Of a stretch of DNA of 64,000 nucleotides, positions 44,502-55,981 are shown in pieces. Numbering within the stretch: position 1 is the stretch's first letter; each line of letters starts with the position of its first letter. Below the pieces are notes generated by a model. The model was not told where the DNA came from. It did not search any database and worked only from the letters and a program-made list of their open reading frames with translations. The stretch is taken from positions 24,447,838-24,511,837 of the forward strand of contig NC_012877.2 in NCBI RefSeq assembly GCF_000003195.3, in the 5' to 3' direction. A program made the position numbers and the translations under genes. Source of the stretch: Sorghum bicolor (lineage: Eukaryota; Streptophyta; Magnoliopsida; Poales; Poaceae).

Positions 44502-47425
44502 GCTAGCCAGGTCGGTTAGCTCCTCATTGTTGACACTTCTAACACCACTTAAGCTAAATTGTCATCCCTAGCATGGCGCCAGAAGTGTGGTATAAAAATT
44601 GTCCACTAATAAAATAAATATAGGATCCGCAAGCATGCATACAGATTAAATACCATTGTAGCACTTTACCGGGAAGTATTCTAGGTATCGTTATTTATAT
44701 TTAGCTCAAGGGAAAGAAATAAGGACTTAAGCAATGAGATCAAATTGCAAACATGACTACTTATGGGTGATTAGGTTGCATAGTCACATACTTGGCCGGA
44801 GGGTAAACCATGATAGATATATGATATTGTTGACGGTCGATAACGTCAACTTTTATTATAACTTTAAACCTGAAGGAGAACATGAATACACACTAGTATA
44901 TGGTTTAAACTAACAATTTCCATGAGTTTTGTATATCCTGTATTTACCAGGGTGAAATTTAGGAAAGCTAAAAATAGGGACTCTAGTGCAAAATAAACAC
45001 GAAAACATATTCCCCAAGGGAAACATCGCGATAAGACTCAGGAAGGATCGAGAGGTCACCCAGAGCAATGGGGGGCCTGGCGGCTACCAGGTGCGGCTAG
45101 CTGGCCCGACCCTAGCGCCGGCCAGCGCCCCCTTAGAGTTTTGGCCCTCATCTTCTGGAAGATTCCTCCACCGCCTTTGAGAAATCATCTCGGCCCTTTG
45201 TTAAGTCGGTTTGATCCTACGGTGCACGCGCATCCCACCGGACTAAAAATACATGGCTAGACCCCCCTTGGAGCGAGCCACTTCATTATTCATCAAGGCC
45301 TCAAGCCATCAAGCATCAAGCGCCTTCAAGTTCATCAAGAGCCTTGTAGTTCAGAGTTCTAGTTAGTTATATTAGAAGTAGAGGAGATCTAGTTCTTCAT
45401 CGGGATCTGGAGCCCCTGGCGTCGGTCTGGAGCGCAAGAGTTCGGTAATAGATCTAGTTCTTACTTTATAGTATGCATTAGGAGGTGACAGCTGTGTTGG
45501 TTCCTCTATAGGCCACCCCCCGTACGTAGGGCAAGCATGGGTGCGGTCGCGAAGGAGGTGACGGTTGCATCTTAAAACCCTCATTAGTTGATGCCTCTTT
45601 ACATGTGATTATGATATAGGGTTGACTTAACGATGATTTCTAGATGTAATTGCACTAATTAGAGTTATTCATTGGCGTAGTTATAGAATTACCTTAGATC
45701 CAACTCCCTAGTTTATCCATTGGCTAACTATGATTATGACTAGTAGATGCTCTGATGATTATCCTTAATTGAGATACTTGATGATTATGCTACCATTATT
45801 ATTTATATATATTTATCTTGTGACCTGTGCCTGTTATGAAGTAGACTATACGACTTGGGTAATATCATTTATTCGTCCTATATAGTTTCTCATCAATATA
45901 GTATATTATAGTTTAACACATATCCTTCCTAGTGGTATAAATATAAATTAACAATGTGGAAACTTCCCTATGTAAAATGCTACAATGGTATAATTATCTG
46001 TCCGCTTGTAGAGCCCATTTAGTTTATAATTATATTCATAATTGTTATTCTCTGTCTTACAGTAGAACATGTGAATATATATTAAATTCCTACCAATATA
46101 ATTAGGGATGACAACCTACTTTGTGTGTAGGAATGTTTGAGTGGTTAGTTGTAAATTTGACAAGTTAATTAAATACTGTGCATTTCTGGTGTTGTTACTA
46201 GGAGTAGGGTTTATCTCTATTTTAGTGATGACAGTAGTAAATGTCAACCAATATAAAATAAGAAGCCCAGTGAATATAGAGACTATATTTAGACTACTCA
46301 GCTTAATATTAGGTAGACGTCTAATTAGTTCAAGAGATAGAAAATCCTATGTAGTTCTAATTTATCAAGTCATTCATCTACTCTAATTCTACACTATCAT
46401 ATATAGCACAAAAGACTCTTCATTTATGTATAAGGAACATTGCTACAAAAAGCCAAGACAGGGCTGGATTTCTACGCAACTACGGTTCTACCTGTCCTAC
46501 CAACGGGGGATGGAATACAAAGGACTCAATGGAACTGCCACTTCTATGACCTACCACACAACCCGGCCAATAGGTTTTAATTGCAGATAAATGACATCTA
46601 AGCACCATGCTTACATGACATCTAGCACCTAACTCTCCCGCGAAGAGGGCTAAGTGCTTTGCAAACATATACATAAACTCATTATCAATCATAACCATAT
46701 CAAATGTAGAACTAGAATAAACTAGGAACATAATAAATAGAAACAAAATGGTATTTAGAATAAAGTCAAAATAGAGATAAAAGATAATACCAATCTCTGA
46801 TGACGAAGATCTAGAAATTTTGAGCACAGGTGCGTGACTCTTCCTCTATCTAATCTAATCCTATGTAGAAGATGAAGATTAGGAGTAGCTAATCTATCTC
46901 TAATCCCTGGCTCTAATGGCTCCCTCTAATTATCAGATGAGAATAAAAATATAATTATGTTTTTCTCTCTCAATTATGAGCTCTCGTCTAGGGGGGTAGG
47001 CTTGTATTTGTAGCCCCCTAGGAAGCACCACAGCCCTTGGATCAACTGACTTAAACGTGCGCTTAGGAATAATCTTCAAATTCGGTGGAGGCAGGATCCG
47101 TGAGACAAAACCTGATTGGTTCTTGCCCCTAGGTGGCCACCCCTGTCCCCCTTGGGCGCCTGCCCCTACCCTATGGCAAGTGGGCCCCAACTTTCAGGGC
47201 ACATCTTACCGAGTCTTCTAGAGATGAGGTTCGGGTCTTCTCTCTATGTAAATCTAACATGTGGACCTCCTTTTTATTCTTATTCCGATAACCCCTGCAA
47301 AAATAGACATTCACCAAAACTCTTGGCAAATGTCAATAAAAACCCTAAGTCTATGGCGATGTTCAGTTTTTATCCCCTTTCTTCTCCTTAGTTGACATTT
47401 AATTTTGATGGTTAACAACCGTCAA
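44502..47425 (-). mobile_element. Degenerate Athila-type LTR, minus orientation, interrupted
   Basis: After a 26-bp flank, TGTTGACAC at 44528 matches an LTR 3' end read in reverse (compare 51356 and 55982), and the block 'accgggaagtattctaggtatcg' follows. The same LTR seems to resume at about 46390 and to end near 47425 (AACCGTCAA) against a polypurine tract. Between them lies a plus-oriented fragment (44828-46390). The reconstruction rests on motif order in old, diverged DNA, so the boundaries are approximate. No gene is seen. Confidence 0.5.
44828..46390 (+). mobile_element. Degenerate Athila-type LTR and leader, plus orientation
   Basis: It begins TGTTGACGGTCG at 44828 and shows the family order: 'ccatgagttttgtatatcc', a GCGCCGG-rich patch (45060-45130), a TATA-like 'aaaatacatgg' (45246), a 'cttcaagttcatcaag' leader, and the late-LTR phrase 'tgctacaatgg' (about 45980). 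Near 46180 'gcatttctggtgttgttact' resembles the Asp-tRNA primer site TGGCGCCGTTGCC after decay. Only about 200 bp of internal sequence remain. The right edge is uncertain. Confidence 0.45.
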
Positions 47426-47930
47426 ACTCCCCCCAAGCTTACCTTTTGCTCATCCCTGAGTAAATAGCTACAAATGATGGATCACGAGTTGCTACAATGC
47501 TTTCACACTTCATAAGTACACATGCTTTAAATAAGAACTCATCCCTAGACTAGAGTGAACTATCATAACTTCCAAACTTACTAATGTTTCTTCCAACCAT
47601 GGGACTTTTACCTATACTTGGGTCTTGAGCAGTTGAAAGATAGAACAATTAAGTCAAGCACTGTTGTCCCATGCTCTGTTTTTTTACCTCTGTCCTAGAG
47701 ATTTTAAAAGATTTTCAAAATAAAACTCAGAGTTCTTTAGTATGGTCCTTTCAAGTCTGTTATTATGTGGTATTTTTGGATCCTCTCTTAGACATTGAAA
47801 GTAGTGATGCCTTCTCTCTTACTCTCAAGATATGTAGTATTTAGGGCCTAAGGCGTTAATATAACCTTCACTCTCTCTCACCCTATATCTAAGAAAGCTT
47901 CTGTGGATATCATAGGTGTGGAGGTAACCA
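47426..47930 (-). mobile_element. 3' internal remnant of a minus-strand Athila-type element with polypurine tract
   Basis: On the minus strand AAGCTTGGGGGGAGT (about 47426-47440) matches the polypurine tract AAGCTTGGGGGAGCT of the plus element at 62781-62795. The next 450 bp correspond, in reverse, to 62330-62780 (a 'gggacgagcaaaagg' word, a 'tgctcaagac' block, 'ccaaaaataccac', 'gggtgagagaga'). It is non-coding 3' DNA; the rest of that element is gone. Confidence 0.6.
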
Positions 47931-49127
47931 TGGATTGGGTGATAGGGTGTGGATCTCATAGTGCATGTGTGGATCTCATAGGTGTGGCGTTATTCAGAAC
48001 CAATTGGGTCTGATCGAACCATGGATCCAAATGAAGTCACCACATAACCAACCAGTTTGTGCATGTGTGGTTTTATATGTGGATGCTAAACTAGAGAATA
48101 TTTGTGGAAGGAGAAGGGGTGCACAATAATTCTAATGCTCCTTTATAGTCGGTTCACCACCACTGACATCCCCATGATGAACATGTGATGGAAATCCCCA
48201 ACCGTTGATCATATGGCGGTTCCAAGGTCAATTTGATCCAAGGGTGGAGAAGAGAGAGCACGTGGATCACTGGCGTGGCGCTGAAGTAGCCCCTAATCCA
48301 TCTCCCCCTATAAATACCCCCTTAGAGAGCCTAGTTAATCATGATGTATCTTAGGAAGAGCTACTCTTAGCTAAGTGTGAGAATAGAGGGAAGAGAGTGA
48401 GGCATTCCCAGAGGAGGGGTCCTGGCTTGTCGGGAGTCTTCTTCTAGGAGTGCATTAGCGGATGCTTGTCTTCTAGTAAGTCTTCCTTCTAGTTGCCTTT
48501 CATCTGAGTACTTCCAGTATTTACTTTCTGTCTTAGTTTATTTTAAGTATACAACCGGCCTACTGGCACATTGCTTTTCCTTGTGTGAAGTGCTCGAAAC
48601 CTTAGCTGGGTCTAGAGTAGTAGAATTAGTGTAGACGTGGTATCTAGACTAAGTCTGCCCTTGTGGACTTCTTGTCACACCTAAAGAACGCCACCATGAC
48701 ATGCCTCTATTGGACATTAGGAGTTCTCATTAGTGTGTTGTTAGGCAAGTTGCAAATAACAGTTGGCCTGCATGGTAGCTGCCTAGGGAAGTGTTTCGCC
48801 ACACCCTTTTCATCTATCGGCCACAGTAGGAAGGGAATTAACTCTCAAGTATACTTAGGATAGCTTAGCCAGAAGCCAAATACTAGAAATACCTCTCCAC
48901 CCAATACTAAGCCCCTTTGATCATCATCCGACAACTCAATTGGTCTAGTTAGTCCACTTCTCATTCCCTGTGGAAAATATGATACCTAGAATACTCCTAG
49001 TGAAGTGCTACATTGACCACCGACCGCTTGTAGTAAACCCGTTTGCCACTTCTGATGTCACACAAGCATTTCTAGTGCTGTGCCAAGGACTGACAATCCT
49101 AGGTAGTGATGCTAAGAAGAGTCAACA
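47931..49127 (+). mobile_element. Athila-type LTR, plus orientation
   Basis: The 3' end, AGAGTCAACA at 49118-49127, is followed by a decayed Asp-tRNA primer site (TGGTGCCATTGTTAG, from 49136). The last 460 bp match 55982-56461 in reverse complement. A TATA box, TATAAATA, is at 48309-48316. The 5' boundary is not clear; a duplicated TGTGGATCTCATA at about 47950-47980 may mark it. There is no coding content. Confidence 0.6.
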
Positions 49128-50118
49128 AGCATTTCTGGTGCCATTGTTAGGGTGTAGGAAGGCGTGAATGCCAAGCTGCCCGTAGTGTTGGAGGAGATGG
49201 CAATGGGGGCCTTGCTGGTGCCCGCCAGAGACCTGCCCTTCAATGCCAATTGGCCTGTGGTAGGCCATTTAGCGTGGTGGCCCTGGTCAGAGATTTCCCG
49301 AGCGTTCTCCTCGGGGTGAGGGAAAGCGACGAGGATCCCTACTTGGTCGACCCCGAGACATGGTCGGCCGACCGGAGGTTTGGCGCCGACGGCCCTCTGG
49401 TGGGTGGCACCATGGCCAGAGGCTCTGCCTCGATGACATCCAACGCCATGAGCTACTCCAATTCCTCCGTAAGGGAGAGGGCAAGCATTGGTGAGTTAGG
49501 GCGGCAGATGATCTGGTTGTTCTTTGATGGAGGGGCCATAGCAAGGTGTTGGTGGTGATGGTGAGGTGTTCAAGAGTTCAGAATGGCTCTTGATTCGAGG
49601 TGGAAAGCAATGGGAGGAAGAAGAATAAGAGGAGGGAGCTATTTGTAGGCTTAGTAGGATGCTCCTAACCGTAGGAATTTGAAAATCCACCTGGAGTGTC
49701 GGAGGGATAATCGGGAGGATGAGAGTGATCCGAGACCGTTTGGATCCCTTCAAAGATGGATCGGTTGACCGGCTAATTTTAGAGTTTTGAAAGTTTGAGT
49801 TTATGGCGACCTTCCACACTCTATTTTGAGTGTGGCAAGGTGCCTAGGTGCACTAATAGTCGGTCGGTCGACCCCCTCTTTAGGGCCTAGCTTGACAGGG
49901 GTTTGTGCCCCAGCATCCCTGAGTCGTGACAGGTGTGGTGCCCTCTGGATCAACACTTACCTCGGTCGACCGACCCCCTTAGCGGGAGCCTGGCTCGAAT
50001 AGGTGTGTCTCTCGGGCCACCCAAGAGTTTATTGGGTTGCCTGACCCCTAAGTGTGCTAAGTCTACATTCCATCTAGTGATCAAGCAATCAAGAAGAAAA
50101 TAGAATGACATATAGGTT
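49128..50118. other. Unclassified kilobase between two head-to-head elements
   Basis: A GC-rich first half (49160-49560) is open for 85-102 codons on both strands, without a domain I recognise. The second half repeats the word GGTCGACCG or close variants (49340, 49750, 49860, 49965). It could be the 5' internal part of the plus element of 47931, the 3' untranslated part of the minus Athila element, or a captured fragment. Nothing in it supports a functional gene. Confidence 0.35.
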
Positions 50119-51355
50119 TTAGTTGTTGGGGTTTAGAACAAATTCTATCATGTCTACTTCTTTTTCTAAAGGTTCATGTTAATAAAAGAGCTTGTGGCAA
50201 TGACCATTTAACTTAAAGACGTTGCCATCGTTGTCCTGAAGCGTCACGGCTCCATGTGTCGCGGCGTCGATCACCAGGTACGGGCCTTCCCACTTGCTCC
50301 TCAGCTTCCCATGGCCAAAAAGTTGGACCCTGGAGTTGAACAAAAGAACCTTGTTCCTAGGATGGAACTCTTTTTGCTTGATTCGCTTATCATGCCATCT
50401 TTTGGTTCTTTCCTTGTAGATTCTGGCATTGTGATAAGCTTTCTCTCTCCATTCTTCTAGTTCTGAGATTTGAAGCTTTCAATTGAGGCCTGCTGAGGGC
50501 AGGTCCATATTCCATCTTTTTATGTCCCAATGTGCTTATATAGTCCAATAGGTAAGTGGCATATCTTCCCGTATACAAGCTGGTATGGTGACATACCGAT
50601 GGGAGTCTTGTATGCGGTCCTGTATGCGCAAAGTGCATCATAGAGTTTGTTCACCCATCCTATCCCCATTTCCTTGATAGTCTTTTGCAGAATGTTCTTG
50701 ATTTGCTTATTTGAGGTTTTTGCTTGTCCGCTTGTTTGAGGATGATAAGGTGAACCCACATTGTGCCTTATCCCCACATCCGTTAGAAATTCACAGTGTC
50801 AATGAAGTGGCTGCCTCCATCACTAATAACCAACCTTGGGGTGCCAAATCTTGGGAAGATGATCTCCTGGAACATCTATTTGGCATGTTTTGAGTCAGCT
50901 GCTCTGCAAGGTAGTGCTTCAACCCACTTGGACACGTAGTCCACTGCCACCAAGATGTAGTCATAGCCTTGACATGGCAAGAATGGACCCATGTAGTCTA
51001 CTCCCCAAACATCAAATAGCTCCACTTGAAGGTTGTTTGTGAGAGGGATGGCATCACAGGTATTGATATTCCCATGTCACTGACACCTCTCACACCTCTT
51101 GATGAAGTCTTGAGTGTCTTGGTACATGGTGGGCCAATAGAATCCACTTTGCCACATTTTGGCATGGGTCCTGAATGCACCATAATGGCCTCCATATTTA
51201 GCTCCGTGGCAATTCTCAATGATTTGAACGACTTCTTCCATAGCGACACATCTTCTTAGCACACCATCCTGGAAGATCCTATAGAGGTAAGGGTCGTCCC
51301 AAAGGTGCACTTGGCTCTCCTTGATCATCTTCTTCTTATCTACCCCCAGTGGCAC
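50119..51355 (-). pseudogene. Athila integrase, catalytically impaired
   Basis: Minus-strand frames, stop at 50119-50121. HHCC part: ENCHGAKYGGHYGAFRTHAKM...FIKRCERCQ (51100-51240). Core pieces: [12 protein letters not shown] with the first Asp, LVISDGGSHF with the second, and YHPQTSGQAKTSNKQIKNIL, where the third acidic residue, normally Glu in QVETSNKQ, is Lys. C-terminal part: DAATHGAVTLQDNDGNVF. Several frameshifts lie between 50520 and 51050. The N-terminal part joins 52825 across the solo LTR insertion. Confidence 0.78.
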
Positions 51356-52824
51356 TGTTGACATTCGTTAAGTGCAATAAGAATAAGAAAAATTCCGCAA
51401 GCGCACAGAACATTATCGTAGCATTTTACCGGGAGTATTCCAGGTATCGTTATTTATATTTTACCACTAGGAAGCTAAGGTCAAAGAATCTGATAACTTA
51501 CTATCATGCATCTACTAATTTATTAAACCAACTAGACTAAAGTAGGGGTAAATGATAGGTAATAATATAAAGGTGAGAATTCTATGATAAATGCGTAGAT
51601 AGCCATAGCGGGAGGACAACGGGAGAGACCTGGGTTCCTGTATACTTCTCCATTACTTCAGTTCTATGATAACAAAGAATGAATAAATATAGCAATCACA
51701 TATTAGCACTTTGGGACATCAGAAAACCAACCACAGAAAGAGAACTGGAAGGGGGCTGGGAAGCTCTGACTACGGTCCTACAAACACCGATCCGAACGAG
51801 GTGGAATACGTCGACCGTTAGGGCTGTCACTACCCTAGGGCTACCACAACAATCCGCAGGACTGGGTGCAACCTCAGGTAACCTCTAGTATAGACACCAC
51901 GTCTACACTAATGATTACTACTCTAATTACCATGAATAACTAAAGCATTCGATGCGAACGGAGATCCTATGCCAAAATATAACAACTACACTACTTGATA
52001 ATAATAAAGGCATAAAAGTAAATAGAGCAGATAAATATATTAAAGCATAAGTCTTACAATAAATATAAAGACATACCAAAACTCTGAAGAATTCTCCAGA
52101 ACCGAAGCGCAGCTCTGCTCTCCCTAACTCCCGACTAGAACTAATCTACTACATTGGAATGTCTAGCCCTAATTCTCTATAGAGGAAAGGTTATCCTTCG
52201 ACGGCACCTCTCAACTCTATAATTATGTGTTCTCCTCCAAGGGCTAAGGACCTTGCTTATATAGCCTCCTCCTTTGTGCCTTTTTGGTTCAGCAGGCGAT
52301 GTGGTACTAAACTTTCCACCATATCTCATTAAAATGCACATAGGCCTTAATGGACCAAAATCTGATTTGGGCCCAATTAATCCCACAGCTCTTTTATGTG
52401 GAGTCCTTTTATTAATATATCTTGATTCCGAACTCCAAATATAGCAAATAATATATGCATTTCGATTAGCTCGATGAGATCTTTCTAATGGTGTACTCCA
52501 TCTATGATTGGTGCTTGTACCAGGGTGGGCGCCCTAGGATCAAGGGCGGGCGCCCTAGCTCCAGGCCTGTCTCGGCTCCGCTTCGGTCGAGTTGCTTCTA
52601 GTGTCTTCCTAATTATGGAAAATTACCGCACACATTAATTCTCTATGTAAACCCGATGTGTGAGCCTTTCCTTCGTATTTCCTGATAACCCCCTGCAGAA
52701 ATAGACAAACACCAAAACTCGTGGAAATCTGTCAGATGAAACCCTAAGTCTAGGTGTCGGTTGCATTTTGATCCTTTTTCATGATTAGTTGATGGTTAAA
52801 TGTGAGCATTAAGGACCGTCAACA
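51356..52824 (-). mobile_element. Solo LTR (1469 bp) inside the Athila pol gene
   Basis: Ends TGTTGACATTCG...ACCGTCAACA with a 5-bp target duplication GGCAC at 51351-51355 and 52825-52829. On the minus strand it begins TGTTGACGGTCCTTAATGC, the same family as 41245-42501 but a distinct, longer subfamily with a different 3' end. It splits the RNase H/integrase linker; across the gap the protein frame agrees. There is no internal region. Confidence 0.92.
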
Positions 52825-53133
52825 GGCACATAGCCAGAAACCATGTAGTTGATGATGTTTGAGTACCATGGGTAGGCGGTTGACACCTTGATGAGTGTGT
52901 CGTCCCGAAGATAGTCGTTGATTGGCAGATCATGATTATCCTCGGTCTGCATTCTAGACAAGTGGTCTGCGACCGAGTTCTCTACTCCCTTTTTATCTTT
53001 TATTTCTAAGTCAAATTCTCGGAGTAGCAGGATCCATCTTATTAGCCTTGGTTTAGCATCTTCCTTAGTGAGCAACTATTTTAATGCAGCATGATGGGTG
53101 TAAACGATCACCTTTGCCCCTACTAAGTAAGAT
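52825..53133 (-). pseudogene. Athila RNase H, C-terminal part
   Basis: The minus-strand frame reads [30 protein letters not shown]...VADHLSRM, the end of RNase H and the linker into integrase. A stop separates it from the RT frame at about 53134. The downstream part is interrupted by the solo LTR at 52824. Confidence 0.8.
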
Positions 53134-54150
53134 CTAAACTTGTCTATAGCAAACACTACAACTAAAAGCTCTTTTTTCTGTTGTTGCATAGTTTAGCTGT
53201 GGGCCAGTTAGTGTTTTGCTAGCATAAGAGATGGCATGATGCTTTTTATCTTTGGTCTGTCCTAAGAAAGCACCCACAGCATAATCACTAGCATCACACA
53301 TTATCTCAAAAGGAAGCGACCAATTAGGGGGTTGTATGATTGGCGCAGAGATAAGTGCTTTCTTGAGATAGTAAAAAGCATCTAAGCACTCATCATCAAA
53401 GTTAAAGGGTGCATCTTTAGCTAACAGGTTTGTTAAAGGTCTAGCAATTTGTGAAAAATCTTGTATAAACCTCCTATAAAAACCTGTGTGACTAAGAAAA
53501 CTGCGTACGCCTCTAACATTCGTGGGAGGTGGGAGCAAGTGCTTCTCTTGGCATCTTTGTAAGACGCGGTCTAGGTTCTCAAGACAGTCATCAAAAGTCT
53601 TCCCATAGACTGAAAAGTCGTCCATGAAGACTTCCATGATTTCTTCAATCTTGTCCGAGAAGATGGACGTCATGCACCTTTGGAAGGAAGCGGGAGCATT
53701 GCATAGGCCAAAAGACATGTGCCTATATGCATATGTCCCGTAGGGGCATGTGAATGTCGTCTTACTTTGATCATCGGGATGGATCAAGATTTGATGATAA
53801 CCCAAATAACCATCCAGGAAACAAATGAAAGAATGCTTTGCTAACTGTTCTAGCATCTCATCGATGAAGGGTAACGGGAAGTGATCTTTCTTTGTAGCCT
53901 TGCTGAGTTTTCGTTAATCTACGCACATCCACCGTCCCATGATGGTTCGTTGTGGGATAAGCACGTGTTTATCATTTCTAACTACCATCATTCCTCCCTT
54001 CTTAGGTACTACTTGTACGGGGCTGACCCACTCACTGTTTGGAACAGGGTAGATTATGCCCGCGTGCAAGAGCTTCAAGACCTCTTTCTTCACTACTTCC
54101 CTCATCGCATTATTTAGCCTTCTTTGAGGCTCCCTAGAAGGTGTAGCATC
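53134..54150 (-). pseudogene. Athila reverse transcriptase
   Basis: Minus-strand frames: MREVVKKEVLKLLHAGIIYP and WVSPVQVVPKKGGM (54105-53914), a break near 53890, then FICFLDGYLGYHQILIHPDD, TCPYGTYAYRHMSFGLCNAP, the active site MEVFMDDFSVYG, and the connection VRGVRSFLSHTGFYRRFIQD. FMDDFSVYG is the Athila-type catalytic motif, with both Asp residues kept. It extends into RNase H (FEIMCDASDYAVGAFLG). At least two frame breaks inactivate it. Confidence 0.87.
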
Positions 54151-54989
54151 GGGTTCTATGGGTATGCGATGAGTGCAGAGAGCGGGACTAATTCCCTTAA
54201 GGTCTTGGAGGGAGTATCCTAAGATAGAGCGGTGTTTCTCTAATACGGTGATAAGTTTAGCAGCCTCCTCCTCAGAGAGCTGATCGCTAACGATGATAGG
54301 GCTATCCCTATCGCCATTAAGGAATACATACTTAAGCCCAGGGGGAAGTGGCTTAAGTTCTATGGAGGGCTTAGGTGGTCGCTCGGATTCATCTAGCTCT
54401 AGTGGTTTATCTAGTACTGTTTCTAGCTCTTCGATGAAATCCTTAGCTTCCTCCTCTAGATTAGGCTATGATGCTATCGGATCAGTTTTGGGGTTTGGCT
54501 CGATTTTGGCGTTAATCGAGCCGTCATAGGGAATGCACAGGTTTAGATTCTTCCCTATCTGACCCTTGAGGTGCCCGCTATGAAATCCGTCAATGAATCT
54601 CATAAGCGGGTGTCCAATTAACAGGTCGATGTCCTCTACATCAAAGATGTAGAAATTCAAGAGGACATGGACCTTGTTAATGACAACATACACGTTCTGT
54701 GCAAGGCCGCAGCTCTCAACCAATTCTCCAAATGTTAACTTGTGAAACTTTTCGGTCGGAACTAACGGTTCCTCACCTAGGATTGTTAATGCTAAATTCT
54801 TAGACATTACAAATGCTCCTATGGCGGGGTCATAAAGCGAATCTATGGGGGTCCTGCTTATGAGACAACGAATGGTTGTGAAGTAGGAGAGAAGCCTGAT
54901 AACATCAGACGACGCTTCTGACTCCTTCAGCCATTCGCTGCTCATAACGGTCATGAGCTCCTGAGCAGTTGCTTTGAGGTAACTAGCCT
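54151..54989 (-). pseudogene. Athila protease region and linker
   Basis: The frame 54954-54466 reads CLISRTPIDSLYDPAIGAFV, ILGEEPLVPTEKFHKLTFGE, YIFDVEDIDLLIGHPLMRFI: the order of a retropepsin (active-site loop, flap, LIG(L/R/H)PL). The usual D-(S/T/L)-G triad is represented by D-P-A-I-G, so either the lineage differs here or the site has decayed. The linker to reverse transcriptase (54465-54150) is acidic and Ser-rich, with a stop at about 54466. Confidence 0.6.
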
Positions 54990-55886
54990 CTAATCGAGAA
55001 GATACTTACTCTTTTGGATTGTTGTGGTTTCTCCTTTGCACAAGTTGTTTTGAGACGTTGCCATAATCGGCAAAAAGATCCATCTCGATGTTAAGAGGAT
55101 ACTCCTAGGGAAGAAGTGAATCACTTCTTCCCTTGGAGGTGTTTGGGATTGTGGTTCAGGCTCGACAGCTTGTGATGTAGCTACTGTTGCGTCGGCTGAC
55201 GAGGTCTCATCCCTAGGGGCTTGGTCTTCCTCAAGGGCATCACTATGGTCATTAGTGTAGGGGGTGTTGTCTAGTATGGTTGCTAGGACCACACTACCTC
55301 TACTAACGGGTAAATGAAGGAATGCTCCCTTTGAGGCCAGATCCAGGAATTGTGTGGAACTTTGCCTAAGACCGAGGTAGAAATGTTGCATTAGCGTTGG
55401 CTCGGTTATGGCTAAGTCTAGGCCTGAGGATGCTAAGTCTTTGATTCGTGCCCAAGCTGCACCTAGAGATTCCTTCTCTTCTTGCTTGAAATTTAGGATC
55501 TATCTATGGAGACGAGCCACACGGAAAATGGGGAAGTAGGTAAGGCAAAACTTGGCTTGCAGCTTCTCCCATTCTCTGTCTACACTACCTACATAATGAT
55601 AGTACCACCGTCTGGCTTTTCCCGTCAAAGAGAATGGGAAGAGCTTCCACTTAAGGGTAACTCGCCTCATCCCTTGGATGTGAATGCATGAGCAAAGCTG
55701 CTCAAAATCACGTAGGTGGGTATAGGGATTTTCATCTCCTTCTCCTGAAAATGGATTCTCCTGAACCTTCGCTATGAGACTTGGGTGAAGCTCATAACGA
55801 ACGGCCAAAATGGACTGAGAAGAACTAAGCGGCTCCAGCTCAGCGCCCGATGGAGCCGCGTAGTCAAAGAGGGTTGTTTGATCCAT
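54990..55886 (-). pseudogene. Athila Gag
   Basis: The ATG at 55884-55886 opens MDQTTLFDYAAPSGAELEPL and continues with the Athila capsid signature ENPFSGEGDENPYTHLRDFE, VTLKWKLFPFSLTGKARRWY and, after a frame break at about 55500, MQHFYLGLRQSSTQFLDLAS. The C-terminal part (55391-54990) is acidic and Ser/Thr-rich. Gag is shorter than full Athila Gag proteins, so a deletion before the protease is likely. The start fits the family and lies 75 bases from the primer site. Confidence 0.82.
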
Positions 55887-55960
55887 GCGATAGGTAAAGG
55901 TTCTAACCAAAAAAGGATAACTTGATGACTTTGAGTCTAGTAAACTAGCTACCGTTCCTT

Positions 55961-55973
55961 GGCAACGGTGCCA
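55961..55973 (-). promoter_or_regulatory. Athila primer binding site, Asp-tRNA type
   Basis: TGGCACCGTTGCC on the minus strand, one mismatch from the usual Asp-tRNA site TGGCGCCGTTGCC, eight bases inside the LTR end at 55982. Confidence 0.78.
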
Positions 55974-55981
55974 AAAATGCT

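Noticed and set aside
49250..49558. Small cellular gene at 49.25-49.56 kb
   Set aside because: Frames of similar length exist on both strands, no domain, no start context or splice structure I could support.
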